DNA of 64,000 nucleotides. It comes from Euonymus europaeus (taxonomy: Eukaryota > Streptophyta > Magnoliopsida > Celastrales > Celastraceae). Within the stretch, counting starts at the first letter, position 1, and every line of letters starts with the position of its first letter. Below, piece after piece: positions 34,561-45,296 of this stretch. The notes below the pieces were generated by a model. That model worked only from the letters and a program-made list of their open reading frames with translations, ran no database searches and was not told where the DNA came from. The translations under genes and the position numbers were made by a program. The stretch covers positions 16,387,555 to 16,451,554 of the forward strand of contig OY756963.1 in the NCBI GenBank assembly GCA_963580455.1. Direction: 5' to 3'.

Positions 34561-35741
34561 CAGTGGCGGAGCCAGGAATTCAGATTAACCTGGGGCTAAG
34601 GTTAAGCATAATGGATTCATCTTTGGAGAAAAAAAAATCAAACAAATAATTATAAAATATTTTTTATTGATTAGCACATTCCACACTTAAAATTAAACAA
34701 AACAATTCATATGCAAATATAAAATCAACTTATACACATAATTCAACCAATTATCCCTCACTCATCCCACCAACATAAATGTGGATCTATGAGTTGGGAT
34801 CTACCAATTGCACATCAGCACATTCATTCTCTCTCCGCCCCTCAATTTAAGTTTCAACTTCCAACATCCTAAAAAAACTATCATATAGCTATGATATAGG
34901 TTTAGAAATAAGTAAATAACTAACGCTAATTACCTGAAGTGAAACCTGATTGCTGAAAGTGAAGGCCGAACGCCCGAACCAAGCACTGAAGTCTGAACTG
35001 CTGAGAGCAATTGCCAATTGGAATTGGGGCTACACTGATACAGTCTACAAAAATTAATAGAAATCAATTATTGATTTATTTCTAACCTATTATCTGATAT
35101 AAAATTATAATTTATAAAAGGAAAATATCAATTATCAAAATAGGAATTACCGAATTAGGAAATCAAGCCAACTACCAAGCCCTACCTCTTGAATCTTGAG
35201 TTCTTGAAAGTCGACGTAGGCGGACTAGAGGTGCTGGGCTGGCGGAGACGTGACGGACCGACGGCGAGTGAGTCGGAGTGACGCCGTGACTGATGGAGTG
35301 GGCCGTGGAGGGACTTGTGGTGGGTGGTGGCGACTGGCTAGCAGTGTCTAGATCTGGCTTTTATAGACTTTGTAATGATGTTCCCTTTGTATTTTCGTCA
35401 ACATTGCTATCTTTTGTAGTTTTCTTTGGTTGTTTCCTTTTCCTTGTTTTGATCTCCCCTGCGTGGGAGTTGTTGTTCTCACTTTGGGTGAGTAGTGCTA
35501 CCTCTTTAGGAGGTTTGTTCTGCCTTGTATCTCTCTTTGGAGAGTTTATTTAATGAAATGTTACTATTCTTAAAAAAATAATGAATGATGCAAGCATTGG
35601 CCAGCCGCCAGCACGACTACCCGTGAGAGTAGTGGGCTGTCAGTTGTGGGCTCATGGGCTGCCTATCTACTGGGATATATATATATATCCAGTAAATTTT
35701 TTTTTACCCCAGGCTACAGCCCAGCCCATGCTCCGCCCCTG
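34561..35741. mobile_element. Non-autonomous hAT element, 1181 bp
   Basis: A perfect 8-bp duplication CGTATCAG flanks it (34553-34560 and 35742-35749). Ends are CAGTGGCGGAGC on the left and, on the opposite strand, CAGGGGCGGAGC on the right: 11 of 12 match, with the CAG...CTG form of hAT termini. No transposase inside. The right subterminal sequence (GGGCTGTAGCC words) resembles the terminus near 62403, linked to a hAT transposase pseudogene. The stretch 35340-35580 looks like the T-rich 3' tail of a LINE captured inside, but that is only a guess. Confidence 0.88.
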
Positions 35742-35749
35742 CGTATCAG

Positions 35750-38264
35750 GATATTGTCAAACTATGCCCTTTGGGCTTGAGTGGTCTTCTCGGTCTGATG
35801 AAATTCCTGTGTGGATGAGTAAACGTGAGCTAAGAGTTTGCTTAGAGATTGTTCTATGGCATTAGCGCTCCGACGCTTAAGTCAGATGTGAACGCAAGAA
35901 AGTCTCCTAAGAGCACTACTCGATGCTCTAGCGGTGAAGTAGTATTTGGTAGGTAAAAAAGTGAGTTAGACCTGTGGGCCAGGAGGACCCCCTTTGATAA
36001 TAGTAGAATTCTCCTTCTCCCATACGTGGTGGACTTCTTCCTTAAGTAGAGTTTCTGGGGAGGTACGAAACCATCTTAACGAGGGAGAGTTCTTGTAGGA
36101 AAAGGAACCGCTTCCCTTTGGGATGCTGCCCAAGAGCAACAATACCGAGCCAGGTGGTGTATTGCTCGGTAAACGAGAAATGTTGACCGACCAAGAAAAG
36201 GTACATTGCGCGAGTCTTTATTATGTGCCACGTGTTAGTCTTTAAGTAGGGTTATTTTTGGCATTTATCAATAAATTTTTGGATAAAATTTCTCATGTAT
36301 ATTACTATTTACTAACACTACAAACAAACCTCAAGTTAGACTATTCAGACCTTTGTACATCCTTCAATTTGAATTTTTTATTACGTCCCACGTGTTAGTC
36401 TTTAAGTAGGGTTATTTTTTGTATTTATTAAGATGTAAGGACATCCTACATCTCAGCAAGAAGAATATGCAAGACCCCAAGCAGCTGCAAAAAAGACAAA
36501 TCAAGCTCCAAACACTATGTCAAAAAATGCTTATTTTGACTTGTTAAAACCGTCATCGAGGGGGTGAATGACAGTTGTCAATCTGTCATGATAGGTGGTG
36601 TCACATCTTGTGAGAGACAAAATATCAGTCAAGACATGTGATGAATTTAAAACGTCATAAATCTGTCAAGCTATAATTGGTAAACAATTTGACGCATTTT
36701 CTAAAATTATGGAGAGAATTTGGTAGGAAAAATTGAAAATGTGACAATTTTATTTTTATGTTAGTTATAATGTGGCGCAAGTTTTGATATAAATTTTCTA
36801 TCAAAAATGTATAGTAATTTGTCACAAGCTATGATATATTTTTTCTGCCACAAAATTCATAATTTGCTAATATAATAGTATTAATCGCTATTTTTTGATT
36901 GCTTATATTTAAATGTCAAATGCCTGTAAATATTAACTACAATATAAGAAGGCTTTCGGAAGCTCTTTTCTTATGTAAAACCTACATTAAAACTTGAAAT
37001 GAGATAAATACAACAAACTAAAAATATAGAATGCCCAAAGAATGGCTTTCATTAATTTGACTATTCTTACAACCATGACCCAATGAATACACACATGAAA
37101 TTAGATAAACAAAACTCATCATTCACTAGAACTAGCCAATCTATCTATGCCTATGCCATGAAGGAAACAATATGCTAAAAGCCAATGGAATATACCTATC
37201 GGCTTTATCAAAACCACACCTAGCACCAAATTAGAAGGTGACAGAAAGTAACCAAGCATCACTTGAATTAAAATATGGGCCAAGTGTGGTTTAGGTAGGT
37301 TAATGGCTTGTTTTATCTAAATGGGCTCCTATATTGGATCACTTTTTTAGGTGAATATTTAACTAATTAAGTCTCATACATTTGTGGACCAATCAAAGTA
37401 ATAATCTCTTAAATGGGCTAATCTTGGGCTTGAATTAATAATTTATGTCTTTAATTGTCGGTCAAAAATGGGGTACAACATACATTTTCACTATGGTAGA
37501 ATATCAAAAAATCTAGTAGACACGTAAAGAGGGAGATAGCATTTGTTGAAAAGTGTTGGATTGTCATGTAAATGCTCAAGGCATATTCACTTCAGGGGCA
37601 GGCAAACTATGCATAAGACTTCTTTACAACCTTTCTAAAAGCAGAGAAAACTCAACGAAGACTACTAAGGAAAAGTTATTGGAAAAAATACACAGGACAT
37701 GGCCGTGTTCTATTTGTTGAAAAGAGAAAAGTAAAAAACCAATCACAGACATGTATTTGAATCCCAAGAAATCAATAAGTTTGACAACACTAACAACTAT
37801 GATCATATCTGTAGAAAGAGAAATAATATCAACATCAGGAAGCTTGAAAGACAAAATCTTGTGATTGTTTGTAGCCATAAACAAATAACAAAGGTTTCAC
37901 AGAAACCTTGCAATTACTCGAACACATCTCATACACCCCTGCTTGTCGTCGGCTCGACAGTCTCACTTTAGAGCTTTCTCAATAGTTTCCTCATTCCTAT
38001 CCCTATGCTAACATTGTACAAGATCATTTTTCAGTATAGGGTTTCAGTTTTTGCAATACACACACACACACGTAGTATAACAATCAAGTTTTTGAATTTT
38101 GAATTTGTTATTTGTTGAATTACAAATGACATAATGATAATATTTTTGAAAATTGCAACGGCTATATTTTTAAAATCTATATAAGAGGTGATTTTGTTTC
38201 ATAAAATTCATTCAACACTATCAAGTCTTGAATTATTCTTCTTCGTAGTAATCTCAATATCAAA
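35750..38264. other. Intergenic DNA with no recognised gene
   Basis: Contains the direct repeat described separately (36218 and 36378) and a short CA run near 38060. Around 36540-36860 recurring TGTCA/TGACA-type words could be the subterminal part of an unidentified DNA transposon. The last few hundred bases probably belong to the Harbinger element that follows. Confidence 0.4.
36218..36428. repeat. Direct repeat of about 51 bp
   Basis: 36218-36268 and 36378-36428 share nearly all bases, including CACGTGTTAGTCTTTAAGTA and GGGTTATTTTT. Start-to-start distance is 160 bp. Could be a minisatellite or the edge of an unrecognised element. Confidence 0.8.
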
Positions 38265-39360
38265 ATGTTTCAATTTTTTCGAAGAAGATCTCAACAACTC
38301 CTTCTTGACTCCACTAAAGAAGAGGTTCTACAAGTAAATTCTTTGACTATTGGAGAAGAAAGTGAAGAAGGAAATTCTAATAGACGTCGAGGTTCTATTC
38401 CTGATCGTGTCTATATTGACCGTGATCGTAAGACCGATCATGAAAACTTGGTGCAAGATTATTTTTCCTCAACCCTGACATTTCCTCACAGGTTATTTTG
38501 CAGACGACTTCAAATGAGTCGAAAATTATTTCTTCGGATTCATGATGGCGTCCTGGCTTATGATGACTACTTTGTGCAAAGTCAAAAGGTTGCACAAATA
38601 AAGGGTTTATCTTTCTTACAAAAAGTCATTGCTGCATTGAGAATGTTGTGCTATGGAGTTTCTGGAGACATGGTTGACGAATATTTTGGGCCAGCAGAGA
38701 GCACAACAAATGAGGCTATGAAAAGATTTGTAGAAGTTGTGATTATTGTTTTGATGATGAATATTTGAGGTCACCTACTCCGAACGACGTCGAAAGGTTA
38801 CTCCATTTGTATGAAGAGGGTGGATTCCCAAGAATGCTTGGGATCATTGATCATGGAAAAATTGTCCAAACGGTTGGAAATGTTACTACTCGGGCTATTG
38901 TGGTGGTTCTACTATGATACTAGAGGCTGTAGCCTCACGTGATTTGTGGATATGACATACTTTCTTTGGTATTTCAGACTCACTCAATGACATCAATGTT
39001 GTTGAACGTTCTCCTGTCTTTGTAGATATGATCTATGGTCATGCTCCTCCAGTCAACTTCATCATCAATGATCATCAATATGACACATGATATTATCTTA
39101 CTGATGGTATCTACCCAAAATGGTTGACTATTGTCAAGACAATCCATATGCCTAGAACTCAGAAGGCAAAAAACTATGCTAAGGCTTGAAAGTCTGCAAG
39201 AAAAGATGTCGAACGTGCCTTTGGGGTTCTCCAATCAAGGTTCCATATCATTGCAAACACATGTCGATTTTTCAGGTTAGCAACAATGAAGAATATCATG
39301 AAGACATGTGTTATAATGCATAATATGATAGTAGAAGATGAATGTGATCTATACAAGTCG
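38265..39360 (+). pseudogene. PIF/Harbinger transposase (HARBI1-like) pseudogene
   Basis: Codons from 38265 give a Harbinger N-terminal half: QDYFSSTLTFPHRLFCRRLQ, MSRKLFLRIHDGV, LSFLQKVIAALRMLCYGVSG and DEYFGPAEST. After a frame change near 38750 the DDE core can still be followed: PTPNDVERLLHLYEEGGFPR, GIIDH with the first Asp, a damaged central part, NDINVVERSP, and near the end RKDVERAFGVLQSRF with the Glu, then MHNMIVEDE. TGA codons (for example at 38954-38956, 39088-39090 and 39187-39189) break it. No TIRs or 3-bp TTA/TAA duplication identified. An inactive relic. Confidence 0.83.
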
Positions 39361-40144
39361 CTTGAGAAAGGTAACTATTATTTGTATGATCTTTGTATTG
39401 ATTGTGATATTTATACGAGACTGAATTTGTGATGATTTGATTATTTGTGAATAGTGAACTGTCATGTGATGATATATAAATGTAACATTTAATGGTTGCA
39501 CTGCATGAAGCATAGCATATCACGACATACATGATATATGCATTAAAGGAAAATGTTTTTATGAATTTAGTACAACTACTACAGGGAAGGTATACTAGAA
39601 AGTTAATGTTGAGTTCTTCGGTAGGACATTTAATTAAAGAAAAATTCTGACCAGGTGCCCTGTAGCAATTTATCAAGGTTAAAGGCCCAAGTATTAGAAA
39701 AGAATTTAAATGTCTGACTGTTCTCTAAAGATGATGTTCATGAGAATTCATGCATAAATATTACTTATTGGACTTTACCTCAATATATTTCGTGATACAA
39801 ATATTGAATTATTTGATGATTATGCTGACCTAGTTGATGGCATGACCTTGAATCCATGTAAATGATGCTCATGTGCGGAGGTTAGGTTTTGTTAGTCCAT
39901 GACAATAATAATAATTTTATTTAAGTTTTTGGGCTATTTGATAGTATTTCAGATTATCATGACTAATCAAAAGTTCACAAAACGAGTTCAAGAAGTATGT
40001 GTTGTACGTTATTGCTTTAATTACGATTATGGGGATTATGATTGTTAAATGCTTATTGATATTAGGATGATTAAATTGAGTTATTTAATGAGTTTATTTA
40101 ATTAGAGGTACATGATGCTTATCTAAATTTTATCCTGGCATTAA
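39361..40144. other. AT-rich spacer between Harbinger and gypsy relics
   Basis: No gene or terminal repeat recognised. It probably contains the 3' end of the Harbinger element. Confidence 0.35.
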
Positions 40145-40850
40145 TTGGTTTTCTCCTTATATATAGAATTAGGTGGTAGTGATGGATTAGGATATAATAT
40201 AGGCAGCTTTCTGAACTACGAGCCCGAGATTGTACAGACTCTGCATTATGAAGATCCTCTAAGTAAATTCTCTCCTCCAACATTTATAATATTCAAGGAA
40301 ATGATGAATCTTGTTGCACATATAACGACTTACTACACAATATGGCTTTGTGGGCTGTCTAAGATGGACATATGTGTAAAAATGTTCCCATCAGTTCTCG
40401 TGACCACAATAATGAAATGGTTCCATCAGCTTCCAAAGAACTTATATATTGAAGATTGCAATATGAATAGTATTGTGGCTACCTTCCGAATGAGGCTTCC
40501 ATGTGATCATAAATTGGCTCATTGTTTGGATTATAAATTACGGAAGAGGTTGACTATGGCATCACCAAGAAATATGGCTGCATTGCGAGATAGGATAAAG
40601 TTGTATGTTAAGTTATAGGAAGATAAGCGGGGGTATCTTCAGTTTGCCTACCCTTATGAACAAGCTCAAATAAAGGATAAAAAAAACTGAGAAAGGCAAA
40701 CAAGAGAATGAATCTCCATAGCTCCAAATCTTGAATCATACGAAGCAGTGAAAGTGATATTTAAAGACCCTATATACCGAATCTTGCCTTAGTTTACTAA
40801 TGAGTAGTTCTTTAAATGACCTAACAAGAGGATTGAGGATTCGTTGACTT
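40145..40850 (+). pseudogene. Gypsy-type gag pseudogene
   Basis: A 157-codon frame reads like a worn gypsy gag core (KMDICVKMFPSVLVTTIMKWFHQLP, parts of which match the usual FP-x-L-x-G-A-W-F-LP pattern) and the linker NMAALRDRIKLYVKL. After TAG at 40616-40618 the same frame continues with ESYEAVKVIFKDPIYRILP and KRIEDS, a region just before the zinc knuckle in related gags, with more stops. It ends abruptly at the Cassandra array (40862), which probably inserted into or replaced the rest. Confidence 0.65.
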
Positions 40851-40861
40851 AGAACCCACCC

Positions 40862-41203
40862 CGTAATACTGGACCTGAGTGGGTGGGTGCGACAAACCTC
40901 TACAACTCAAGATTGGTGGTGCTAGGTGAGCTATCAAGTATCAAAGGATCTTAGTGCTCTAATTCTTATATCCCCTAGGAAAAAATATAATGTGCATAAT
41001 ATAGTAAGCAAAATCACCTACCATGTCACAACAGATTTCTTTGGAAGAGTGGCACCATATCCTATTGGAACCCTATAATTAAACACAGTTCTGCGAGAGC
41101 AATATTGGGATGTCGGACCTCTTGAGAAGACAAGGACATGTGGGTACTTAAGAGGTCTCAAAGCAGACAAATTGTGAAATGAGTGAAAATATGGATTGTC
41201 ATA
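40862..41203 (+). repeat. Cassandra LTR unit 1
   Basis: Begins (C)GTAATACTGG; the first T of TG is mutated. The 5S-like part spans about 41051-41156 and includes CTGCGAGAGCAATATTGGGA, corresponding to the 5S internal control region. Confidence 0.78.
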
Positions 41204-41280
41204 GTTGGTATTATAGGTGAGGCCCTATGTTTGAGGATGTGCGATTCATGAGGACCTGAGCCCTTAAGAAGGGAGATTGT

Positions 41281-41573
41281 TGTATCCAATAGGTAGGTGC
41301 CACAAGCCTCCAAAACACAAGCTTAGATGTACTGAGCGAGCTACCGAGTGTTGAAGGGGTTCAGTACTCTAAATCATATATCATATAGGGAAAGATCTAA
41401 TGTGCATAATATAGTAAGCCAAATTTCATAATGTGTCACAACTGATTTTCCTTGAAGGAGTGACACCATATCTCATTGGAACTCTGCGATTAAGCGTGCT
41501 TTTAGGTGTTCTGATATTTAGATATGCCTAAAAATGATAAATTGTGACATGGATGGAAATGAAGGATATTATA
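41281..41573 (+). repeat. Cassandra LTR unit 2
   Basis: Begins TGTATCCAATAGG. It has lost about 50 bp after the GCGTGCTTTT motif, so the 3' half of the 5S-like segment is missing. Confidence 0.78.
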
Positions 41574-41575
41574 GT

Positions 41576-41586
41576 TGGTATCAGAG
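41576..41586 (+). other. Primer-binding site of the second Cassandra internal segment
   Basis: TGGTATCAGAG is complementary to the 3' end of plant tRNA-Met and lies two bases after the LTR end. Confidence 0.85.
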
Positions 41587-41647
41587 GTGAGGCCCCATAA
41601 TTGAAGATGTGGGACTTACGAGGATGTGAAATCTTGAGAGAAAAGAT

Positions 41648-41886
41648 TGTAATACCTAACTCGAGTGGGCGAGTGCCAAAAGCCCCTACAATGCAAGGTT
41701 GGTGGTGCTGGGCGAGCTACCGAGTGCCGAGAGGGCTCAATGCTCTAAATTTCACATCGCTTTTGGGAGATCTAATGTGCATAATATAGTAGGAAATTTT
41801 TTCTAAATGTCACAACTGATTTTTCTTAAAGTAGTGACACCATATCCCATTAAAACTCCACAATTAAGCACGCTTTTGCAATAGCA
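41648..41886 (+). repeat. Cassandra LTR unit 3, truncated
   Basis: Begins TGTAATACC and follows units 1 and 2 through the 5S-like AATTAAGCACGCTTTTGC, then stops. The 3' third is absent. Confidence 0.75.
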
Positions 41887-44729
41887 ATTAAACAATTAGT
41901 CGAACTGTATTTTAATGCAAGGTCTTCCAGGACCAAAATGGAACTTTAAAAACAATTAAACAAATAGTCAAGTAAGAGGCAATTAAGCTATCAAGAAATT
42001 GACACAATGATATAGAATGGTTCAGAGAGCTTTCCCCTACATCCATTACTTTGGTCACTAACCTAGGAATTTCCCCAACTCCACTAAGGTGTGGTTTTAA
42101 GAGCTCCACAAAACTCCTTACACAAGGATTATTTGAAGACCCCTAAACTCAACAACATGCTTTGCCTTCTCAAAGGACTTTTACAAGGTTGGTAGCAAAA
42201 AGTTCTCGCAATCTAGCACTAAATTTTTTGGCGTGGAACTATCAAGAGTACAACACTACCTCACGGGTATGATAAGGTTTGAAGAATAAGAGGTGTAGTG
42301 TAGATTCAACAAGGTTAGTGCCCTAAAGATGTTGAACTTTACCTTTGCACTAAGCAAATGAATGGTGAATCTCTTTGATGTATGGGCTTGGGCGAAGGTT
42401 CAATTTAGTAGCAAATGATGGCTTGAATATTTAGATTAAGCTTGAATGAATGAAATCCAAGATTTCTTGATGAAGATTGTTGTAAGATTCTCTCTAGAAT
42501 TTTCTCAATAGCTTCTTCCAAAAACTTCCAAGAGAGAGACAACCTAACTTTATTTGTCTCGAACAAATATCCACCATTGGATCAACTTCAATCTTTCAAT
42601 CTTGACCTTTCATCTTCCATTAAATCTTAGCCTTGATATTTTTTAACAAATGAATGTCCACTATCCATTATTCAACCGTTGGAGACTTGTGATGAAAACG
42701 TGCAAAATTTTACACAATGGACATAAATGTGTTGGATGATTCTCAACCAAGCATTATGTTGTCTCTAGCAATTTGATTTTCAAAGAAAAACATTTTCCAT
42801 CTCATTTGAATCAAGAGGTCTCGCTGGAATTCTAGAATTTTCCAACCCATATGCTTCACCTATACATGGTCCAAAACCATTTTCAATCATCTAATAAAAT
42901 TCTATAGTGGAAGGTTGATGAACATAGGCTTTTCCTGCCATCCTAGAGCTTCAATGCTCATGAATTAATGTCGGATCTAAATTCAATTTCCAAACGAAAT
43001 ATTGAGAGATATAACATCACCATGATGATTAACCTAGAAGCAAATAGGAGGTAGAACTCCCCAACTGTATGTAACCTCAAAGAGCTTCATATAAGACACA
43101 TAGGTTAACCATAATACAAACCGGCCCAGAAAATTTTAATTCATGCATGATACATCATATTAGGCATGCTAGAATGTGCATATAATGTTTCATTAACGTC
43201 TAGGTAAGGTTTGATCACTCAATGAATCAAGTAGCTCACTAATAATCAAAATCAATAAATTCAAAGTATAAACCTACTATCACTATGCAGCCCATATGTG
43301 TAGTTTTCAGATGATATATCTTGATGAATATAACTCACATATTACATTTCATATCAATCGGAGTTCATTTGGTTCACCGTATTCACAAAGGAACACATGT
43401 GCACAAAATCTAAGTTTTGGCGGAATTTAATCATATGGCCAAATATAAATTTAATGCACCTAATTTCACTTGATAGTAATTCTAGAATATACATTAGACT
43501 CTCATAGACATATGATTCAAGTTTCATATTGTTGGGATGTAAGTTGGTTAAATTGTGATAAAACAAAGTTTCTAACAATAGCTTATCAATCCATGCATGT
43601 TTATTTTCAATGTGATCATATAAGTTGAGTAATAAGATACATTCATTTACATTCATTTAAATACAATCAAGTTTGTTGCTAAAATTCTATCGAAGATAAC
43701 CCTAGGCCTTGACTTCCACAACTTCACATCTTTCACAATAACCAGGAATTATTGAAGACCATGCAACAAAATTATTTTTTGGCATCTTTTCTGCTTGCAT
43801 ACTCATCAATCATCACAATGCAAGTCATCATTTTTTAAAAATCAACGAAAAACTTGATCTAACATACTTGAGCCGTCTTGATTGACCTCTTGCAATTTAA
43901 ATTGAGGAGGGATGAGTTTTGGGAGAGTTGATTCAACAACAAAAAATGATAAGTATTGTAATTTTTGGTGTCCTAAATTCATCCTAAATTAATTTGACAT
44001 ACAATGAATGGTTTCATTCATCCAATTAAAACATTGTGTATTACTTTACAAATTGGAACCATATTTAAATCATTAATTGAGTGGTACAATCTAAACTAAA
44101 CTGATGAGCCTGAACAAGATTTCACCAAAAAAAAATATCCTTAATAGTCATTATTCTCTTGATTAGAGGTTTTAGTGATTAGTCTCTGAAAATAAATGTG
44201 TATTCTAATAAAGACAGACCCTTTTTTTCTTATATGAAAATATATTTCTTATTGATTGAACTATTTTTAACCCTTATTTCACTAGTTTTTTGAAGATGAA
44301 ATTCAGTATATTATTCCATAATCTAAAAAATTACACCCAGCGATACCAAAGTAACCTAGGAATTTACATAGAGAAATTACAAATCGGAGAATAAACTCCG
44401 AGCAAACATAAACAAAAAAACAAAACAAAATTGGATTACATTGAAATGTACCCGTTTACACTATGTCGGAAAACAAACTGACATAGTAAACATAAACTAA
44501 CAAAACGTTGATTTACAACATGAATTTTAATATCATCTTCAACGAGAGATGACGAACACACTTAGATTTGGGAAAACTCAACACTGGATGATGATTATAT
44601 ATCACCAAATCACTAATCCGCGGCGAATGGAGGAGATATAGATTAAAATGAGCGAAATTGTGCAAAATCATTTATTCAAACAAAAAAAACATTAACATTT
44701 TTTTAAAAAAAATAGTTTAAACTATATTG
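41887..44729. other. Unrecognised AT-rich DNA
   Basis: No gene. It resembles non-coding retrotransposon filler, but no LTRs, PBS or inverted repeats were recognised. A short inverted repeat ACTATGTC...GACATAGT lies near 44459-44487. Confidence 0.4.
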
Positions 44730-44960
44730 TTACTCTTTTTTTTTGTCTAGGATCACTTTTTTATTCTCTATTTTCTTTGAGATCGCTTGTTTTTTATTCT
44801 TTTTGTTTAGATTACTTTATTTTCTGTCATTTTCCCTATCTTTTCTTTGAAATCATTTTTTCTCTCTTTTATTTTATTTTATTTTATTTGAGATCACTTA
44901 TTTTATTTCTCTTTCTTTGTTTATCTTTTCTTTGAGATAAATTTAGTCTCTTTTTTTTTC
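44730..44960. repeat. T-rich degenerate tandem repeat
   Basis: Phrases like TTTCTTTGAGATCACTT recur five or six times at irregular spacing of roughly 35-60 bp within a T-rich strand. Probably a decayed minisatellite. Confidence 0.6.
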
Positions 44961-45117
44961 TTTGTCTTTTAAATATTTTGTTCATTAATTAATATTTTTT
45001 TTGTATCCTATTTTTTTATTGTCAATAATTATTTCGTAATCTTGCAAATAGTTCTCAGAAAAATTATTTTGTATTAAGATGATAAAGTTGCTAGTCAATT
45101 TATGATTTTGGATATAG

Positions 45118-45296
45118 AATTTAGGATTTTAGGGTATAGGATTTTAAAGTTTAGGATTTTAGTCTTAGAGGACTTAGAAATTTAAGGTTTAGGATTTAGA
45201 GTTCAAGGTTTTTGGTTTAGCGTTTAGAATTTAGAATTTTAGGATTTAAAATTTATGATTTAGGGTTTTAGATTTGATCGTTTAGGATTTAGGAGA
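45118..45296. repeat. Degenerate telomere-like repeat
   Basis: Many units of TTTAGGATTT or TTAGGGTTT type in one orientation, including GATTTAGGGTTTTAGATTT. They resemble the plant telomere unit TTTAGGG with A/T slippage. An old interstitial array or a chance minisatellite. Confidence 0.65.

Larger units (their letters stand above)
40862..41886 (+). mobile_element. Cassandra TRIM array: LTR-internal-LTR-internal-truncated LTR
   Basis: Three related LTR units (starting 40862, 41281 and 41648) are separated by two short internal segments of about 75 bp. Each LTR holds a copy of plant 5S rRNA sequence, clearest at about 41462-41503 (GATTAAGCGTGCTTTT, plus the CTCATTGGAACTC-like part before it). 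A 5S-like Pol III promoter in the LTR is the hallmark of Cassandra. Each internal segment starts with a tRNA-Met primer site: TGGTATCAGAG is intact at 41576-41586 and mutated at 41206. The first internal segment ends in the purine tract AAGAAGGGAGA. The shared-LTR array suggests unequal recombination. No coding region, as expected of a TRIM. Confidence 0.85.

Noticed and set aside
44459..44487. ACTATGTC...GACATAGT inverted repeat, possible CACTA-element end
   Set aside because: Only eight-base arms, and no partner terminus or 3-bp duplication.
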